A DNA stretch of 64,000 nt from the NCBI RefSeq assembly GCF_014217835.1, contig NZ_CP055263.1, positions 1,625,001-1,689,000 on the forward strand, given 5' to 3'. The first letter of the stretch is position 1; the number at the start of each line of letters is the position of its first letter. The stretch comes from Metabacillus sp. KUDC1714. Its GTDB lineage: Bacteria > Bacillota > Bacilli > Bacillales > Bacillaceae. Made by a program: the position numbers and the translations under genes. The notes beneath the pieces are model-generated. The model ran no database searches, had not been told where the DNA came from, and was given only the letters and a program-made list of their open reading frames with translations. Of this stretch, positions 40,383-49,946 are shown piece by piece.

Positions 40383-40425
40383 AAAAAACCTTACTCACTA
40401 ATTAAATGGAGTAAGGTTTTTGAAC
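40383..40425 (-). terminator. Terminator of the large phosphoesterase gene
   Basis: A stem (AAAAACCTTACTC with GAGTAAGGTTTTT) is followed on the minus strand by TTTTTTGATG. It lies 10 nt beyond the TAA at 40437–40435 that ends the ancestral frame, not beyond the first stop at 40593, which suggests the gene once ended there. Confidence 0.9.
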
Positions 40426-40434
40426 ATTAAACTA

Positions 40435-40590
40435 TTATTGATTCAAACTTGTTCTTTTTTGTTGAGAAAGGACTATCGCTATGCCTGTCAAACTATTCAG
40501 TAAGCCTATTAGCAGCATATTAACTATATTTGCGGCAGTGCTAGGTAAGTCGAAATGACCAATTCCATTAACAAGTTAGTCTGTACCATC
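40435..40590 (-). pseudogene. In-frame relict of a sortase cell-wall anchor beyond two stop codons
   Basis: After the TGA at 40593–40591 the same frame continues D-G-T-D, TAA (40578–40576), then a segment ending in an L-P-S-T-A motif (40548–40534), a hydrophobic stretch of about 20 residues, and a basic tail with Q-Q-K-R-T-S, closing at TAA 40437–40435. This is the complete layout of a sortase sorting signal. It is in phase with the large phosphoesterase and would make it 1950 residues long. Confidence 0.8.
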
Positions 40591-43500
40591 TCATGGCTTA
40601 TCTTTTCCGTTACCTGGTTTTTCTTTTCCATTACCTGGGTCAGGTTGTTCGCCCTTCCCTTTTGTAAATGTCCAAATATCTGAAACTGCTTTTCCTGTAT
40701 AATCGTCTTCTGCGACTGCATACCATGAGTACGTATTATTTTTGGAAAGTCCTTTCCACTTTACTTCTGCTTCGGTTCCACTTTTAACATTTTCTTGTTT
40801 GCCAATTTCTGTATCTGTCTTCACATTTACAGAAAAATAATCAGTAGCAACTCGTTTTTCATCAACTTGTAAATCTAAATTAATAACTAACTCATCTTTA
40901 CCCGGGAATTCACTTGGGTCATAGAAATTGTAATCATCTAAATATGGTGAATACGTATTGACGATAATTCTGTTATTGTCTTGATCAAAATGTAGCAGTT
41001 TCATGTAGCCTTGGCCGCCTTCAGGTCCACCTTGATAGTCTCCAAGCATTTGATATACTTCGCGGTCTGCAATACCATCACCATCGTCATCAATTTCACT
41101 TACAAGAGTTTCAGAATCGTGATAGTGACCACTTAGGACCGCTATTACGTTTTCATTCTCTTCCACAACTTGAGTGTAAATTTTGTCACCAATTGGACTG
41201 CGATTCCCTGAAACTAAGAGATACTCATGAAAATTAAGAATGGCTTTTCGGTTCGGATATTGTTTTAGGATATCGTTCATCCATTCTAAATCTTCATCCT
41301 GTACGCCCCAACCCATATATACCATGATAAAATCATTTCCGTTAGATGAGATTAGATCAAAGTGTCCTCGGTTGTTTTTGTATGTGTCACCATAATACGA
41401 TTTGTCTTCAAACCTGTCTGCACCAAAATATTTGCTGTATTCAGTGTAGTCGTTTGATAGTTGATCTACATCATGATTCCCTGCTAAAACACCATATGGG
41501 ATATTGTTTTGATCAAGTACTCCCATGTACTCGTCGGCAAATTGCCATTGCTCTACCTTATCAAATTCATCGACAAGGTCTCCTGTATGGAATACATATT
41601 TAATTTTCAACTCTTCTTGCTTCTCTGCAATCCAATTTGTTTGTCTTTCAAAAATGTATGGATAGCTTTCAGCGTAATATTGCGTATCTGACATCCAAAC
41701 AAATGTATAATCATATTCCTCTGGGCTCTTTGGAATCTCATCTTGAATGATTACATTGATTTTCGCGTCTTTTACATACTCATTGACCGCAACATTTCCT
41801 TTTAATTCAAAGTCTTCGGTTCCAGCTATGTTATATGTGATCAATGTCCATTTACCGCTTTGGTGATTCCAAGCGTACATTGATACTTTTCTGCCTTCAA
41901 GAGATTTACCACTCCAAGACAGTTCAACAACATCATTTTCATCAATTGTTGGATCAACCTTTACATCGAAACGATGGTATGGGAATTGTGTACTTGAATC
42001 AGTCGTTAGGTAGTTGCCATCCTTTTCTGATACTAAAGAGATGTCATCTGCCGAAAAGGCCGCTTCACCTTCTGGAACCATCATTTGCGGTGGTTCAACA
42101 TCAGTTGCATTCTTAAATGCTTTTACCTCACTAGTATTGCTTGCATCATATTTATACCCTTTATAGAAGGTTACATCTAGGTCATCACCTGTTGGATCTG
42201 TTACCTTGACTTTTAATTTTGGATTACCATTTATAGATGCAGCACCATCAGCTGGTGAAATAAGCTCAGGCTTAGTTGGATTTTCATTATTTACTGAGAA
42301 TGGAACAGTTAACTCTGCTTTATTTCCAACTTTATCTTCTGCGACAATGATAAGCTTATGCTCACCAGGAGTAAGCTTTGATGATGACGTTTCATATGGC
42401 ACTTTGATTTGCTCATTATCTAACATGACTTGAACAGAATTGACACCAGCTATTTCGTCCGTAACATCGGTATCAATTGTAAAAGCACCTTTGTATTCTT
42501 TTCCTTCAATGATGTTTGTTTTTACAACTGGTGCAGTATTATCAATTAGCACGTTAGAAGTAACTTCATTGTCAGAATCTAAAGCTTTGACAACATGTTT
42601 ACCATCTTCAACAGTTGTTGTATCCCATATAAACGTTTTTGATGGAGTATGTTGTTCTGTAATCGTAAAGGTGAAATCTTCAAATGGTCGGAATGTGCCA
42701 TCATCACCCATATCATATACTTTCGTTGGATCATTCTTTGCTGGATCTGTTAAAACTGTTCCATCTGCCAAAATTAGACGAACATTTCGCAAGCTATAAT
42801 CGTCGCGATTTTCTTCATCTTCTTCTAACTGGAATGGCGAGGCTTTATTTCCAGCACGAACGGTGATGATATTTTCTCCGACCTGGAGACGGTCCGCTTC
42901 TACTGGTACAGTGAATGTCTTCCAATGTGACAGCCAATCTTTATCCAATAAGTAAAGAATGTCATCACCCATTGTTACTGCATTTTGGAAATACGTATTA
43001 AGACCATTTACTTCAAAAGCAAAGTAGGCCCCAGTTTCTAACGCTTTATACGTATCGGCCTGCAATTCTGAGTTATCAATGAATAGCTTCACATTATCAG
43101 CCGGTTCATTCTTAGATGTACCTTTTAGAATTTTTTCACCTGAAAGGATATCATCATCTTTAACATTTAAACGTAGATCAGAATTGTCAATCTCATTATT
43201 AATAGAAATCTTATACGTGTCACTTTTTACTTCATTTGAACCATCTGAAACGACAAAGAAATATTCTACATATTCTTTTGCAATCAGGTCTGAAGCATAA
43301 ATCATATTTTTATATAAATGAGTTTCTGAATCAAGTCCTAAAAGTGTTTCTTTGAAATCTGCTTGATCATTTGTACGATAATATAACCTAACAGATTTGA
43401 CGCCTTTATCATCTGATGCTGATGCAGCGATCTCGATATCATCTGTTTGATTAACGTCTGTAACAGCTGTCTTATTTTCAATCGTCGGAGCAACTGTGTC

Positions 43501-46287
43501 TTCAATAATGTGGATCGGTTGTTTCGGGACCTGGAATGCTTCAACAGCACCTGGTGTAGCGTCTTGGATACCTGCACTTACCTTCATTGATTGGGTTGAA
43601 CCATCTTCAGGGTACTTGTAAACAATCCCTTTGTTAGGCACAGTATCATCTGTGTTTGCCACTTCGTTATAATAAGAAACTGTGATTTCTTCTTTTGTAT
43701 TTGTGGCTACGACAAGTCCTCTCGGGCTTCCATTTGCCATACCATCACTATGAATTTTGACGATATCTTTGTTTTCAATTAAGCTTGTACCGAAATTTCC
43801 ATTAAAATCTGCAACTGTTTGTTCACCATTCATCGAATTGATGATCCAGAATACGAGTGTTCTTTTTGAAGGAATGACAACATCATCTGGTACTGAAGGC
43901 CAAACAACATCACTTGCCGGATCTGTTCCATAGCGATATTGAAGTTTATAATCCTTAAAGTTTAAATCCTTGTCTGTATTATTGTAGATCTCAATAAATT
44001 CATAGCCATCTGCTGAACCTACATTCTCTGAATCAGGGACAACTTCTGTTACAAGGAATTTAGGCATCTTACTATAATCCACTTCATCTTTCTTAACAGC
44101 AATTACATATTCCTCAGTTTTAACTGTATTTGTTCCATCTGCTGCTTCGATATAGTACGTAATGTTTGAATCAACATTAATTCCAGGGATTTCAGCTATG
44201 TAACTTGCTGGATCAGCGCTTGCATTCATTGATAAGGAAGTGAATGTTTCATCCCCCTCTTTTTTATAATGCAAGGTAGCAAATGGTACAGCCATGTTAT
44301 CTGTTATATTTGCTTCAATGCTGATCGGAGAAAATGCATCGGTTTCTGTCAGCGGCGTATGCGTGATCACTGGCGCCTCCGTATCAACAGGTATTTCATC
44401 AAGCTCAACTGGCTTTGTTGGGACTTGAACAGCTTCAACTGTACCAAGTGAAGGTGCTGCTAGTACTTTAAGCTTTTCCATTTCCGTACCTTCGCTTGGA
44501 AACATATATTGAATAACAGCGCCTGTGTTATCATTGTCAGTTCCAAGATAACTTGCAGAAACAACTTCTGAGCTTGTGTTATCTTTTATCACGATTCCTC
44601 GGTTTCCACCATTTGCAAAACCTGGGAAACTATCCTTATATGTAATTACTTGTTCACTTGATAAATTCAATCCAAAATGAGTGTTAAAATCCGCTAGAGT
44701 ACGATCACCATTATTAAACCAAAAAACAAGTGTTTCTTGAGGATCAATTGTAGTAGCAGGAACTTGAAAGACTAGTTCGTTACCAGTATCCGTATATTTG
44801 TAGACAAAGGAATAATTCATTAAGGATTGTGGTTGATTGGTATTATTATAGAGTTCAAAATACTCGTAATAATCCGTTCCTCCACCTTCTGTATTTGGTG
44901 ACAGCTCGGTAATTAATAGCGTTTGTTCGCTATAGGTTTCTTGAGGAGTCTCAACAGAAATTGTATATTCCTCACTCTTTGCCTTATTGCTACCATCTGT
45001 TGCTTCAATATAGTACGTAATATTTGAATCCACACTAGCGCCTGGTATTTCCACTGAAAAATTTGTCCAGTCGTCTGAACTTACATTCATTGTGGCAGAT
45101 GTAAAGGTCTCTTCTTTAGTAGTTTTGTAGTAAAGTGTCAGAGTTGGTATCGCTGCCAAATTATCTGTTACCTTTGCTTCAATCATGACAGAAGAAGCTA
45201 CTTTGCTTTCTGTAACAGGCGTGTGAGTGATCACCGGTGACTCGTTGTCTGCTGAGATCTCTGTTAGTTCTACCGGCTTTGTTGGGACTTGAACAGAGTC
45301 AATTGTTCCTGGAGTTGGTGCTGCCAATACTTGATGCTTGTCCATCGCCGTTTTTGCTAAAGCATATTTAAATTGAACACCTAATCCACTATTATCTGTT
45401 TCACCTGGTAAATAACCTGCAGATATTACTTCATTTCCTTCTTTATCTTTAATAACAGCCGCTCTGTTCCCACCATTTGCAAAACCCGGGAATACATCCT
45501 TAAATTCGATGACTTGGTCTGATGTTAACTCAAGTCCATAATGTGAATTAAAATCGGCTAAAGAAAGTACGCCATTATTAAACCAAAATACTAGAGTTTC
45601 TTGAGAAGCGATCGTTGTATGAGGGACTTGAAATACTACTTCTTTTCCAGTATCCGTATAACGATAAATAAACGCATAATTAGTTAAAGATAATGGCTGA
45701 TTCGTATTATTGTACACTTCAAAAAACTCGTAGTTATCTGTGCCATTTGAGTTTGGCGATACTTCAGTAATTAGTAAGGGTGAATTGCTATTAAAATCTT
45801 CTTCTACTAAAGTTTCAGGAGCTGCTGGTGTTTCTGCTTCATCCTTCACTTCTCCCTGATTTTCTTGGGACGTTTGAGCTGGAACAACCTCACTAGATTG
45901 TTCCACTGGTTGAGTGGTACCTTCAGATGTTTCTTCTTTTTGTTGGACAGTATCATTTTCTTGATTTTGCTGCTCATTTTCTGTCAGAGGTTTTTCATCA
46001 ACTGTAAGTGGTTCTTCTTCAACAGTCTCTTCTAAAGAATCAGTACTTTCAGTTGCTTCTGCTCCCTCTAAAACTGGTTCTGTTTCATTTGTTGTTATTT
46101 GTCCATTGTCAACTGTACCTGTTTTTCCTGTCTGATTTTCATTATTAGAAGTCGTGTTATCAATCACTTCTTCTGCATAAATCCTTTTCACAGGAATAAC
46201 CGTAGTAAAGTTGGATAGTACAATTGATACCATACAGACAAATAAAAACAATTTTCTTACCCTAAGTCGTACTTTCCGCTTATTCAT
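40591..46287 (-). CDS. Large secreted lamin-tail-domain metallophosphoesterase
   Basis: A 1898-residue secreted protein. Order: a signal peptide (about 1–38), a Glu/Thr/Gln-rich linker (40–165), three lamin-tail domains (from about 170, 459 and 742), each followed by an Ig-like module, further Ig-like and jelly-roll regions, and a calcineurin-like phosphoesterase (about 1520–1790). The metal sites are M-S-D-T-Q, G-D-L-V-D, G-N-H-D, N-F-H-E and G-H-Y-H. A fibronectin-like module and Gly/Lys/Pro repeats end the protein. Substrate is unknown; extracellular nucleotides or phosphate esters are likely. A sorting signal follows in frame beyond two stops, so the product should now be released. AAGGAGG precedes the ATG. 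Confidence 0.9.
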   Translation of the reverse strand: MNKRKVRLRVRKLFLFVCMVSIVLSNFTTVIPVKRIYAEEVIDNTTSNNENQTGKTGTVDNGQITTNETEPVLEGAEATESTDSLEETVEEEPLTVDEKPLTENEQQNQENDTVQQKEETSEGTTQPVEQSSEVVPAQTSQENQGEVKDEAETPAAPETLVEEDFNSNSPLLITEVSPNSNGTDNYEFFEVYNNTNQPLSLTNYAFIYRYTDTGKEVVFQVPHTTIASQETLVFWFNNGVLSLADFNSHYGLELTSDQVIEFKDVFPGFANGGNRAAVIKDKEGNEVISAGYLPGETDNSGLGVQFKYALAKTAMDKHQVLAAPTPGTIDSVQVPTKPVELTEISADNESPVITHTPVTESKVASSVMIEAKVTDNLAAIPTLTLYYKTTKEETFTSATMNVSSDDWTNFSVEIPGASVDSNITYYIEATDGSNKAKSEEYTISVETPQETYSEQTLLITELSPNTEGGGTDYYEYFELYNNTNQPQSLMNYSFVYKYTDTGNELVFQVPATTIDPQETLVFWFNNGDRTLADFNTHFGLNLSSEQVITYKDSFPGFANGGNRGIVIKDNTSSEVVSASYLGTDNDNTGAVIQYMFPSEGTEMEKLKVLAAPSLGTVEAVQVPTKPVELDEIPVDTEAPVITHTPLTETDAFSPISIEANITDNMAVPFATLHYKKEGDETFTSLSMNASADPASYIAEIPGINVDSNITYYIEAADGTNTVKTEEYVIAVKKDEVDYSKMPKFLVTEVVPDSENVGSADGYEFIEIYNNTDKDLNFKDYKLQYRYGTDPASDVVWPSVPDDVVIPSKRTLVFWIINSMNGEQTVADFNGNFGTSLIENKDIVKIHSDGMANGSPRGLVVATNTKEEITVSYYNEVANTDDTVPNKGIVYKYPEDGSTQSMKVSAGIQDATPGAVEAFQVPKQPIHIIEDTVAPTIENKTAVTDVNQTDDIEIAASASDDKGVKSVRLYYRTNDQADFKETLLGLDSETHLYKNMIYASDLIAKEYVEYFFVVSDGSNEVKSDTYKISINNEIDNSDLRLNVKDDDILSGEKILKGTSKNEPADNVKLFIDNSELQADTYKALETGAYFAFEVNGLNTYFQNAVTMGDDILYLLDKDWLSHWKTFTVPVEADRLQVGENIITVRAGNKASPFQLEEDEENRDDYSLRNVRLILADGTVLTDPAKNDPTKVYDMGDDGTFRPFEDFTFTITEQHTPSKTFIWDTTTVEDGKHVVKALDSDNEVTSNVLIDNTAPVVKTNIIEGKEYKGAFTIDTDVTDEIAGVNSVQVMLDNEQIKVPYETSSSKLTPGEHKLIIVAEDKVGNKAELTVPFSVNNENPTKPELISPADGAASINGNPKLKVKVTDPTGDDLDVTFYKGYKYDASNTSEVKAFKNATDVEPPQMMVPEGEAAFSADDISLVSEKDGNYLTTDSSTQFPYHRFDVKVDPTIDENDVVELSWSGKSLEGRKVSMYAWNHQSGKWTLITYNIAGTEDFELKGNVAVNEYVKDAKINVIIQDEIPKSPEEYDYTFVWMSDTQYYAESYPYIFERQTNWIAEKQEELKIKYVFHTGDLVDEFDKVEQWQFADEYMGVLDQNNIPYGVLAGNHDVDQLSNDYTEYSKYFGADRFEDKSYYGDTYKNNRGHFDLISSNGNDFIMVYMGWGVQDEDLEWMNDILKQYPNRKAILNFHEYLLVSGNRSPIGDKIYTQVVEENENVIAVLSGHYHDSETLVSEIDDDGDGIADREVYQMLGDYQGGPEGGQGYMKLLHFDQDNNRIIVNTYSPYLDDYNFYDPSEFPGKDELVINLDLQVDEKRVATDYFSVNVKTDTEIGKQENVKSGTEAEVKWKGLSKNNTYSWYAVAEDDYTGKAVSDIWTFTKGKGEQPDPGNGKEKPGNGKDKP

Positions 46288-46678
46288 GGCTTCCTCCTTA
46301 AATTTTATTTACATTCATGTCAATAGTAATCGAATTTTGTAAACTAAAATTAAAGGAGGTGTAAATGTTTATAAATATTTCCGCTTATTATTAATTTTTT
46401 GTAAAATGAAAAAGTTATGTTGTTTTTAAATTCAGGAGTTTTCACTCATATATTCATAAAGGCATAATACCTAAAATTTAGATAAATTTAGACGACAATC
46501 ACTTTGATAGTACATAAGACCCTAATAAATTCCATTAAAAGGAATTTTTTAGCGATTCATCAGGTTAACATTTCTTTACACGGAGGAAATAATTCTTTGA
46601 CAAAACTCTAATAGAATAAGACATTCTTTGACATCACTCTAAAAATTCCTGTATATAGGCAGGGGCATTTCATCTTAA
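46288..46678. other. Gene-free stretch upstream of the large phosphoesterase
   Basis: It holds a strong plus-strand ribosome binding site (AAAGGAGGTG, 46352–46361) before a nine-codon frame (46365–46394). It also holds a direct repeat with ttctttgaca at 46593 and 46624 (31 bp apart), each followed by nearly the same eleven bases. No clear promoter was assigned. Confidence 0.45.
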
Positions 46679-46734
46679 CTTCATATAAGAAAGCCACCCT
46701 GCATTTTTTTGCAAGGTGGCTTTCTTATATGAAA
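46679..46734 (-). terminator. tdk terminator in a long palindrome
   Basis: A stem of about 19 bp (ttcatataagaaagccacc with its complement) surrounds a loop containing ctgcatttttttgcaag. On the minus strand the upper stem is followed by TTTCTTATATG. It begins just after the tdk stop codon. Confidence 0.8.
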
Positions 46735-46736
46735 TA

Positions 46737-47357
46737 TTAACGATTCGTTGCACTATTCTCTTTCTTAAAATCCTTCACAGGTGATCCTGGAACCTCATGA
46801 TGGTGTCTACATCTAGGTTCATACGATTCTGATGCCCCCACAAGAATAATTGGATCATCATATGACGCAGGCTTACCATTAATCAGTCTTTGCGTGCGAC
46901 TTGCCGGTGATCCACAAACAGAGCAAACAGCTTGAAGCTTTGTGACTAATTCAGCAATTGCCATTAATTGTGGTACAACACTAAAAGGTTCGCCTCTAAA
47001 ATCTTGATCTAACCCTGCAGCTATTACACGGTAACCTTGATTAGCTAAGAGTGTTAGCACATCACAAATATGTTCATCAAAGAACTGTACTTCATCAACA
47101 GCAATAACGTCTGTTTTCTCAGTAATATATTCTAAAATTTCAATAGAGGAAGCCACTGGTTTACTAATAATCGCCGTACCATTATGTGAAACTACCTCTT
47201 CTTCACTATAGCGGTTATCTATACTAGGTTTAAACACCTTTACTTCTTGTTTCGCAAATTGCGCACGTCGAACTCTGCGAATGAGTTCCTCTGATTTACC
47301 TGAAAACATGCTTCCGCAAATAATTTCAAGCCATCCACTTTGTTTCATTACATACAT
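46737..47357 (-). CDS. tdk: Thymidine kinase
   Basis: Tdk phosphorylates thymidine for salvage. The 206-residue type II enzyme has the P-loop [11 protein letters not shown], the V-D-E-V-Q-F-F Walker B, and a C-terminal zinc lasso (C-S-V-C-G … C-R-H-H-H). The frame opens at 47384, but GGGAGAGG lies 8 nt before the ATG at 47357, which gives the family's usual M-Y-x-M-K-Q-S-G-W start. Confidence 0.97.
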   Translation of the reverse strand: MYVMKQSGWLEIICGSMFSGKSEELIRRVRRAQFAKQEVKVFKPSIDNRYSEEEVVSHNGTAIISKPVASSIEILEYITEKTDVIAVDEVQFFDEHICDVLTLLANQGYRVIAAGLDQDFRGEPFSVVPQLMAIAELVTKLQAVCSVCGSPASRTQRLINGKPASYDDPIILVGASESYEPRCRHHHEVPGSPVKDFKKENSATNR

Positions 47358-47634
47358 TAAAACGGCCTCTCCCTTCGTCATCATATTCCCGAGTCGATTG
47401 ACCGTACCGTTTATATTGGTACTTTACCATCTATATAAAACATGAAACTTCATGCATCACATACGTTCAAAAATCCCTACCAATATATGTAGGATATCCT
47501 AAAGTAAAACTTCCACAATTGAGGTTTCTTTCCACTCTTACCGAAGCTAGATAAACCTATCTAACACTCACTAAAGTGATCAAATTCTCCAAATAATATG
47601 GGTTAAGGCCTAAAAATCACAAAAGTTGGCGTGA
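47358..47634. other. Gene-free stretch between rpmE and tdk
   Basis: With the rpmE terminator it makes about 320 nt without a gene. I see AT-rich sequence and no clear promoter or repeat. Confidence 0.4.
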
Positions 47635-47668
47635 AAAAACAGGCAAGAGCAGTTTCGTCTTGCCTGTT
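47635..47668 (-). terminator. rpmE terminator
   Basis: On the minus strand CAGGCAAGA pairs with TCTTGCCTG and is followed by six T. It lies just beyond the rpmE stop. Confidence 0.92.
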
Positions 47669-47679
47669 GGAAAAAGCCT

Positions 47680-47892
47680 TTATTGTTGCTGTTGCTTAAT
47701 GCCGTATTTTTTATTGAATTTATCTACACGTCCACCTGCATCTGCAAATTTTTGACGTCCTGTGTAGAATGGATGACACTCAGAACAAACCTCAACTTTG
47801 ATCTCTTTCATTACAGAGCCAGTTTCGAATTCGTTACCACAAGCGCAGTTCACCATAACCTTATTAAAGTTTGGATGAATTCCTGTTTTCAT
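47680..47892 (-). CDS. rpmE: 50S ribosomal protein L31 (zinc-binding type)
   Basis: L31 bridges the ribosomal subunits. The 70-residue protein keeps all four zinc cysteines (C-A-C-G-N and C-S-E-C-H), so it is the zinc-containing form; Bacillus usually also has a zinc-free paralogue used in zinc starvation. The frame opens at 47901, but AAGGAG is 9 nt before the ATG at 47892. The C-terminus ends in a short Gln run. Confidence 0.97.
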   Translation of the reverse strand: MKTGIHPNFNKVMVNCACGNEFETGSVMKEIKVEVCSECHPFYTGRQKFADAGGRVDKFNKKYGIKQQQQ

Positions 47893-48041
47893 TCTTTTCA
47901 TCTCCTTCCGCCCTGAATCATTCGAAACAGAGTTAAATATCTAGGTGTAACTCGTCCGGTTGACGAACCATCACTAGAAAAGCACATGATGAAATTATAA
48001 CAAGTGCCAAGTTTAAAAGCAAGCCGAAGTTAAATATTACT

Positions 48042-48195
48042 AATTCGAAAAGCGCAGGTGCCTTGTTCAGCCCCGACAGGCATAAGACACACACGAATAG
48101 AAGGTGTTCTTTACCTTCAATTCGTGAGTGGCTTATGACCCCGAGGGGCTAGGCACCGGAGCTAGACAATTCGAAAAGCGCAGGTGCCTTGCTCC
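48042..48195. repeat. Structured intergenic element, copy 2, with a partial second copy
   Basis: The full element spans 48042–48168: ggtgcc with ggcacc outside, then agcccc with ggggct, cataag with cttatg, cacgaat with attcgtg, and gaaggt with accttc around a gttcttt loop. The first 24 bases are then repeated at 48168–48191 as a truncated copy. It lies directly downstream of rho and may act as its terminator, since no other hairpin is visible there. Confidence 0.82.
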
Positions 48196-48204
48196 CCACT
48201 AATA

Positions 48205-49482
48205 CTACTTAGTTACTTTCCTAGCTGATTTCATTTCAACATCTAAATTACTAAAGAATTCTTCGTTTGATTTTGTTTGACGAAGCTTTCTTAGGAACTT
48301 TTCAACAAAGTCTGGAGAATCTGTCATTGACTTGCGAATTGCCCATAATTTATCAAGATGATCTTTTGGAACAAGCAGCTCTTCTTTTCTTGTACCAGAA
48401 CGACGGATATCGATTGCTGGGAAGATACGCTTTTCTGCAAGTGAGCGGTCTAAATGAAGCTCCATGTTACCAGTTCCTTTGAATTCCTCATAAATAACGT
48501 CATCCATACGAGAACCTGTATCGACTAGCGCTGTTGCAAGGATTGTTAAGCTTCCACCCTCTTCAATGTTACGTGCTGCACCAAAGAAACGTTTAGGGCG
48601 ATGGAAAGCAGCTGGATCAATACCACCAGATAATGTTCGACCACTTGGAGGAATGACCAGATTGTATGCACGTGCTAAACGTGTAATGCTATCCATTAAA
48701 ATAATTACATCCTTTTTATGTTCAACAAGACGCATCGCTCGCTCAAGCACTAGCTCTGCTACTTTAATATGATTTTCTGGAACTTCATCAAACGTCGAGC
48801 TAACCACGTCTCCAGCTACAGAACGTTCAATATCAGTTACTTCTTCAGGTCTCTCATCGATTAATAAAACGATTAGTTCAGCTTCAGGATTGTTCGTTGT
48901 AACACTGTTCGCAATTTCTTTTAACAGCATTGTCTTCCCTGCCTTAGGAGGGGCAACAATCAATCCACGTTGACCAAAACCAACTGGTGCGATTAGGTCC
49001 ATAATTCTTGTGGATAAATAATTTGGTTTTGTTTCTAGGTAAATTTGTCTATCTGGATAGAGAGGAGTTAATGCTGGGAAGTGAACACGTTCCTTTGCCG
49101 TCTCTGGATCTTCGCCGTTAACCGCTTCTACATGAAGCAAACCGTAATAGCGTTCATTTTCTTTTGGAGGACGAACCTTACCAGATACTTTGTCCCCATT
49201 TCGCAAATCAAAACGCCTAATTTGGGAAGCTGAAATATAAATATCTTCTGAGCTTGGTGAATAGTTAATTGGTCTTAAGAAGCCAAAGCCTTCAGACTGG
49301 ATGATTTCTAAGACACCTTCCATAAATAATAAATCCTCTTGTTCAGCATTTGCTTTTAATATAGCAAAAATTAATTCTTTTTTCGTCAGCTTGCTGTAAT
49401 AGGAAACTTTATAATGACGGGCAAGCTCATATAATTCTTTCAGTTTCATATGTTCTAATGAAGAAATTGAAACTTGATTCAT
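48205..49482 (-). CDS. rho: Transcription termination factor Rho
   Basis: Rho is the hexameric RNA helicase that ends transcription and, in B. subtilis, limits antisense RNA. The 425-residue protein has the Rho N-terminal domain, the cold-shock-like RNA-binding domain (G-F-G-F-L-R), Walker A ([11 protein letters not shown]) and the Q/R-loop region. The frame opens at 49530, but I start at the ATG at 49482, which gives the family's M-x-x-V-S-I-S-S-L-E N-terminus; the ribosome binding site (AGAGTGGTG) is weak. Confidence 0.97.
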   Translation of the reverse strand: MNQVSISSLEHMKLKELYELARHYKVSYYSKLTKKELIFAILKANAEQEDLLFMEGVLEIIQSEGFGFLRPINYSPSSEDIYISASQIRRFDLRNGDKVSGKVRPPKENERYYGLLHVEAVNGEDPETAKERVHFPALTPLYPDRQIYLETKPNYLSTRIMDLIAPVGFGQRGLIVAPPKAGKTMLLKEIANSVTTNNPEAELIVLLIDERPEEVTDIERSVAGDVVSSTFDEVPENHIKVAELVLERAMRLVEHKKDVIILMDSITRLARAYNLVIPPSGRTLSGGIDPAAFHRPKRFFGAARNIEEGGSLTILATALVDTGSRMDDVIYEEFKGTGNMELHLDRSLAEKRIFPAIDIRRSGTRKEELLVPKDHLDKLWAIRKSMTDSPDFVEKFLRKLRQTKSNEEFFSNLDVEMKSARKVTK

Positions 49483-49946
49483 AAAAACACCACTCTTTTT
49501 AATTTTCAATTTTTTACAATTGTTTTCCATCTATCGATTGTCAAATTCATTTCTACTGGTAATGAAAACGTAATTAGATAGCAAATTTCACATATTAGAA
49601 GATTTACCATCAGTTGCATTAATGAAGAAAAAACTATCACGTTTGGATCGAGAAGGAAAATGAAGGTGAGCTTGAAGTAGATTTGCAGTAATTCATGCAG
49701 CACTCTTTATTTTTACCCTATTTTAGAGATTTAATCAATCATTTTTGGAAAATCTATTTGAAGTTAGAGGTTTTTATAGAAGGAAAGTGAGATTTTATTC
49801 CCTCACTTTCCAAAATGTAGATATCTTTATCTTTTTTTATTAGGCTGACTCGCCAAAATTTGTTGCTATTTACCAAGTAGTGCGGTAGGTTGGTTTTTTC
49901 TTTAAGCTATGTGTTCCATCAGATGAACAAGGCACATGCCCTCTTC
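49483..49946. other. Gene-free stretch between murAB and rho
   Basis: No convincing coding frame. An inverted repeat (ggaaagtgag with ctcactttcc, 49782–49812) may end murAB transcripts, though its T tract is poor. B. subtilis has glpX near here; I see no trace of it. Confidence 0.45.

Noticed and set aside
49506..49703. A 65-residue hydrophobic frame upstream of rho
   Set aside because: No ribosome binding site, unusual composition, and it lies in the rho leader.
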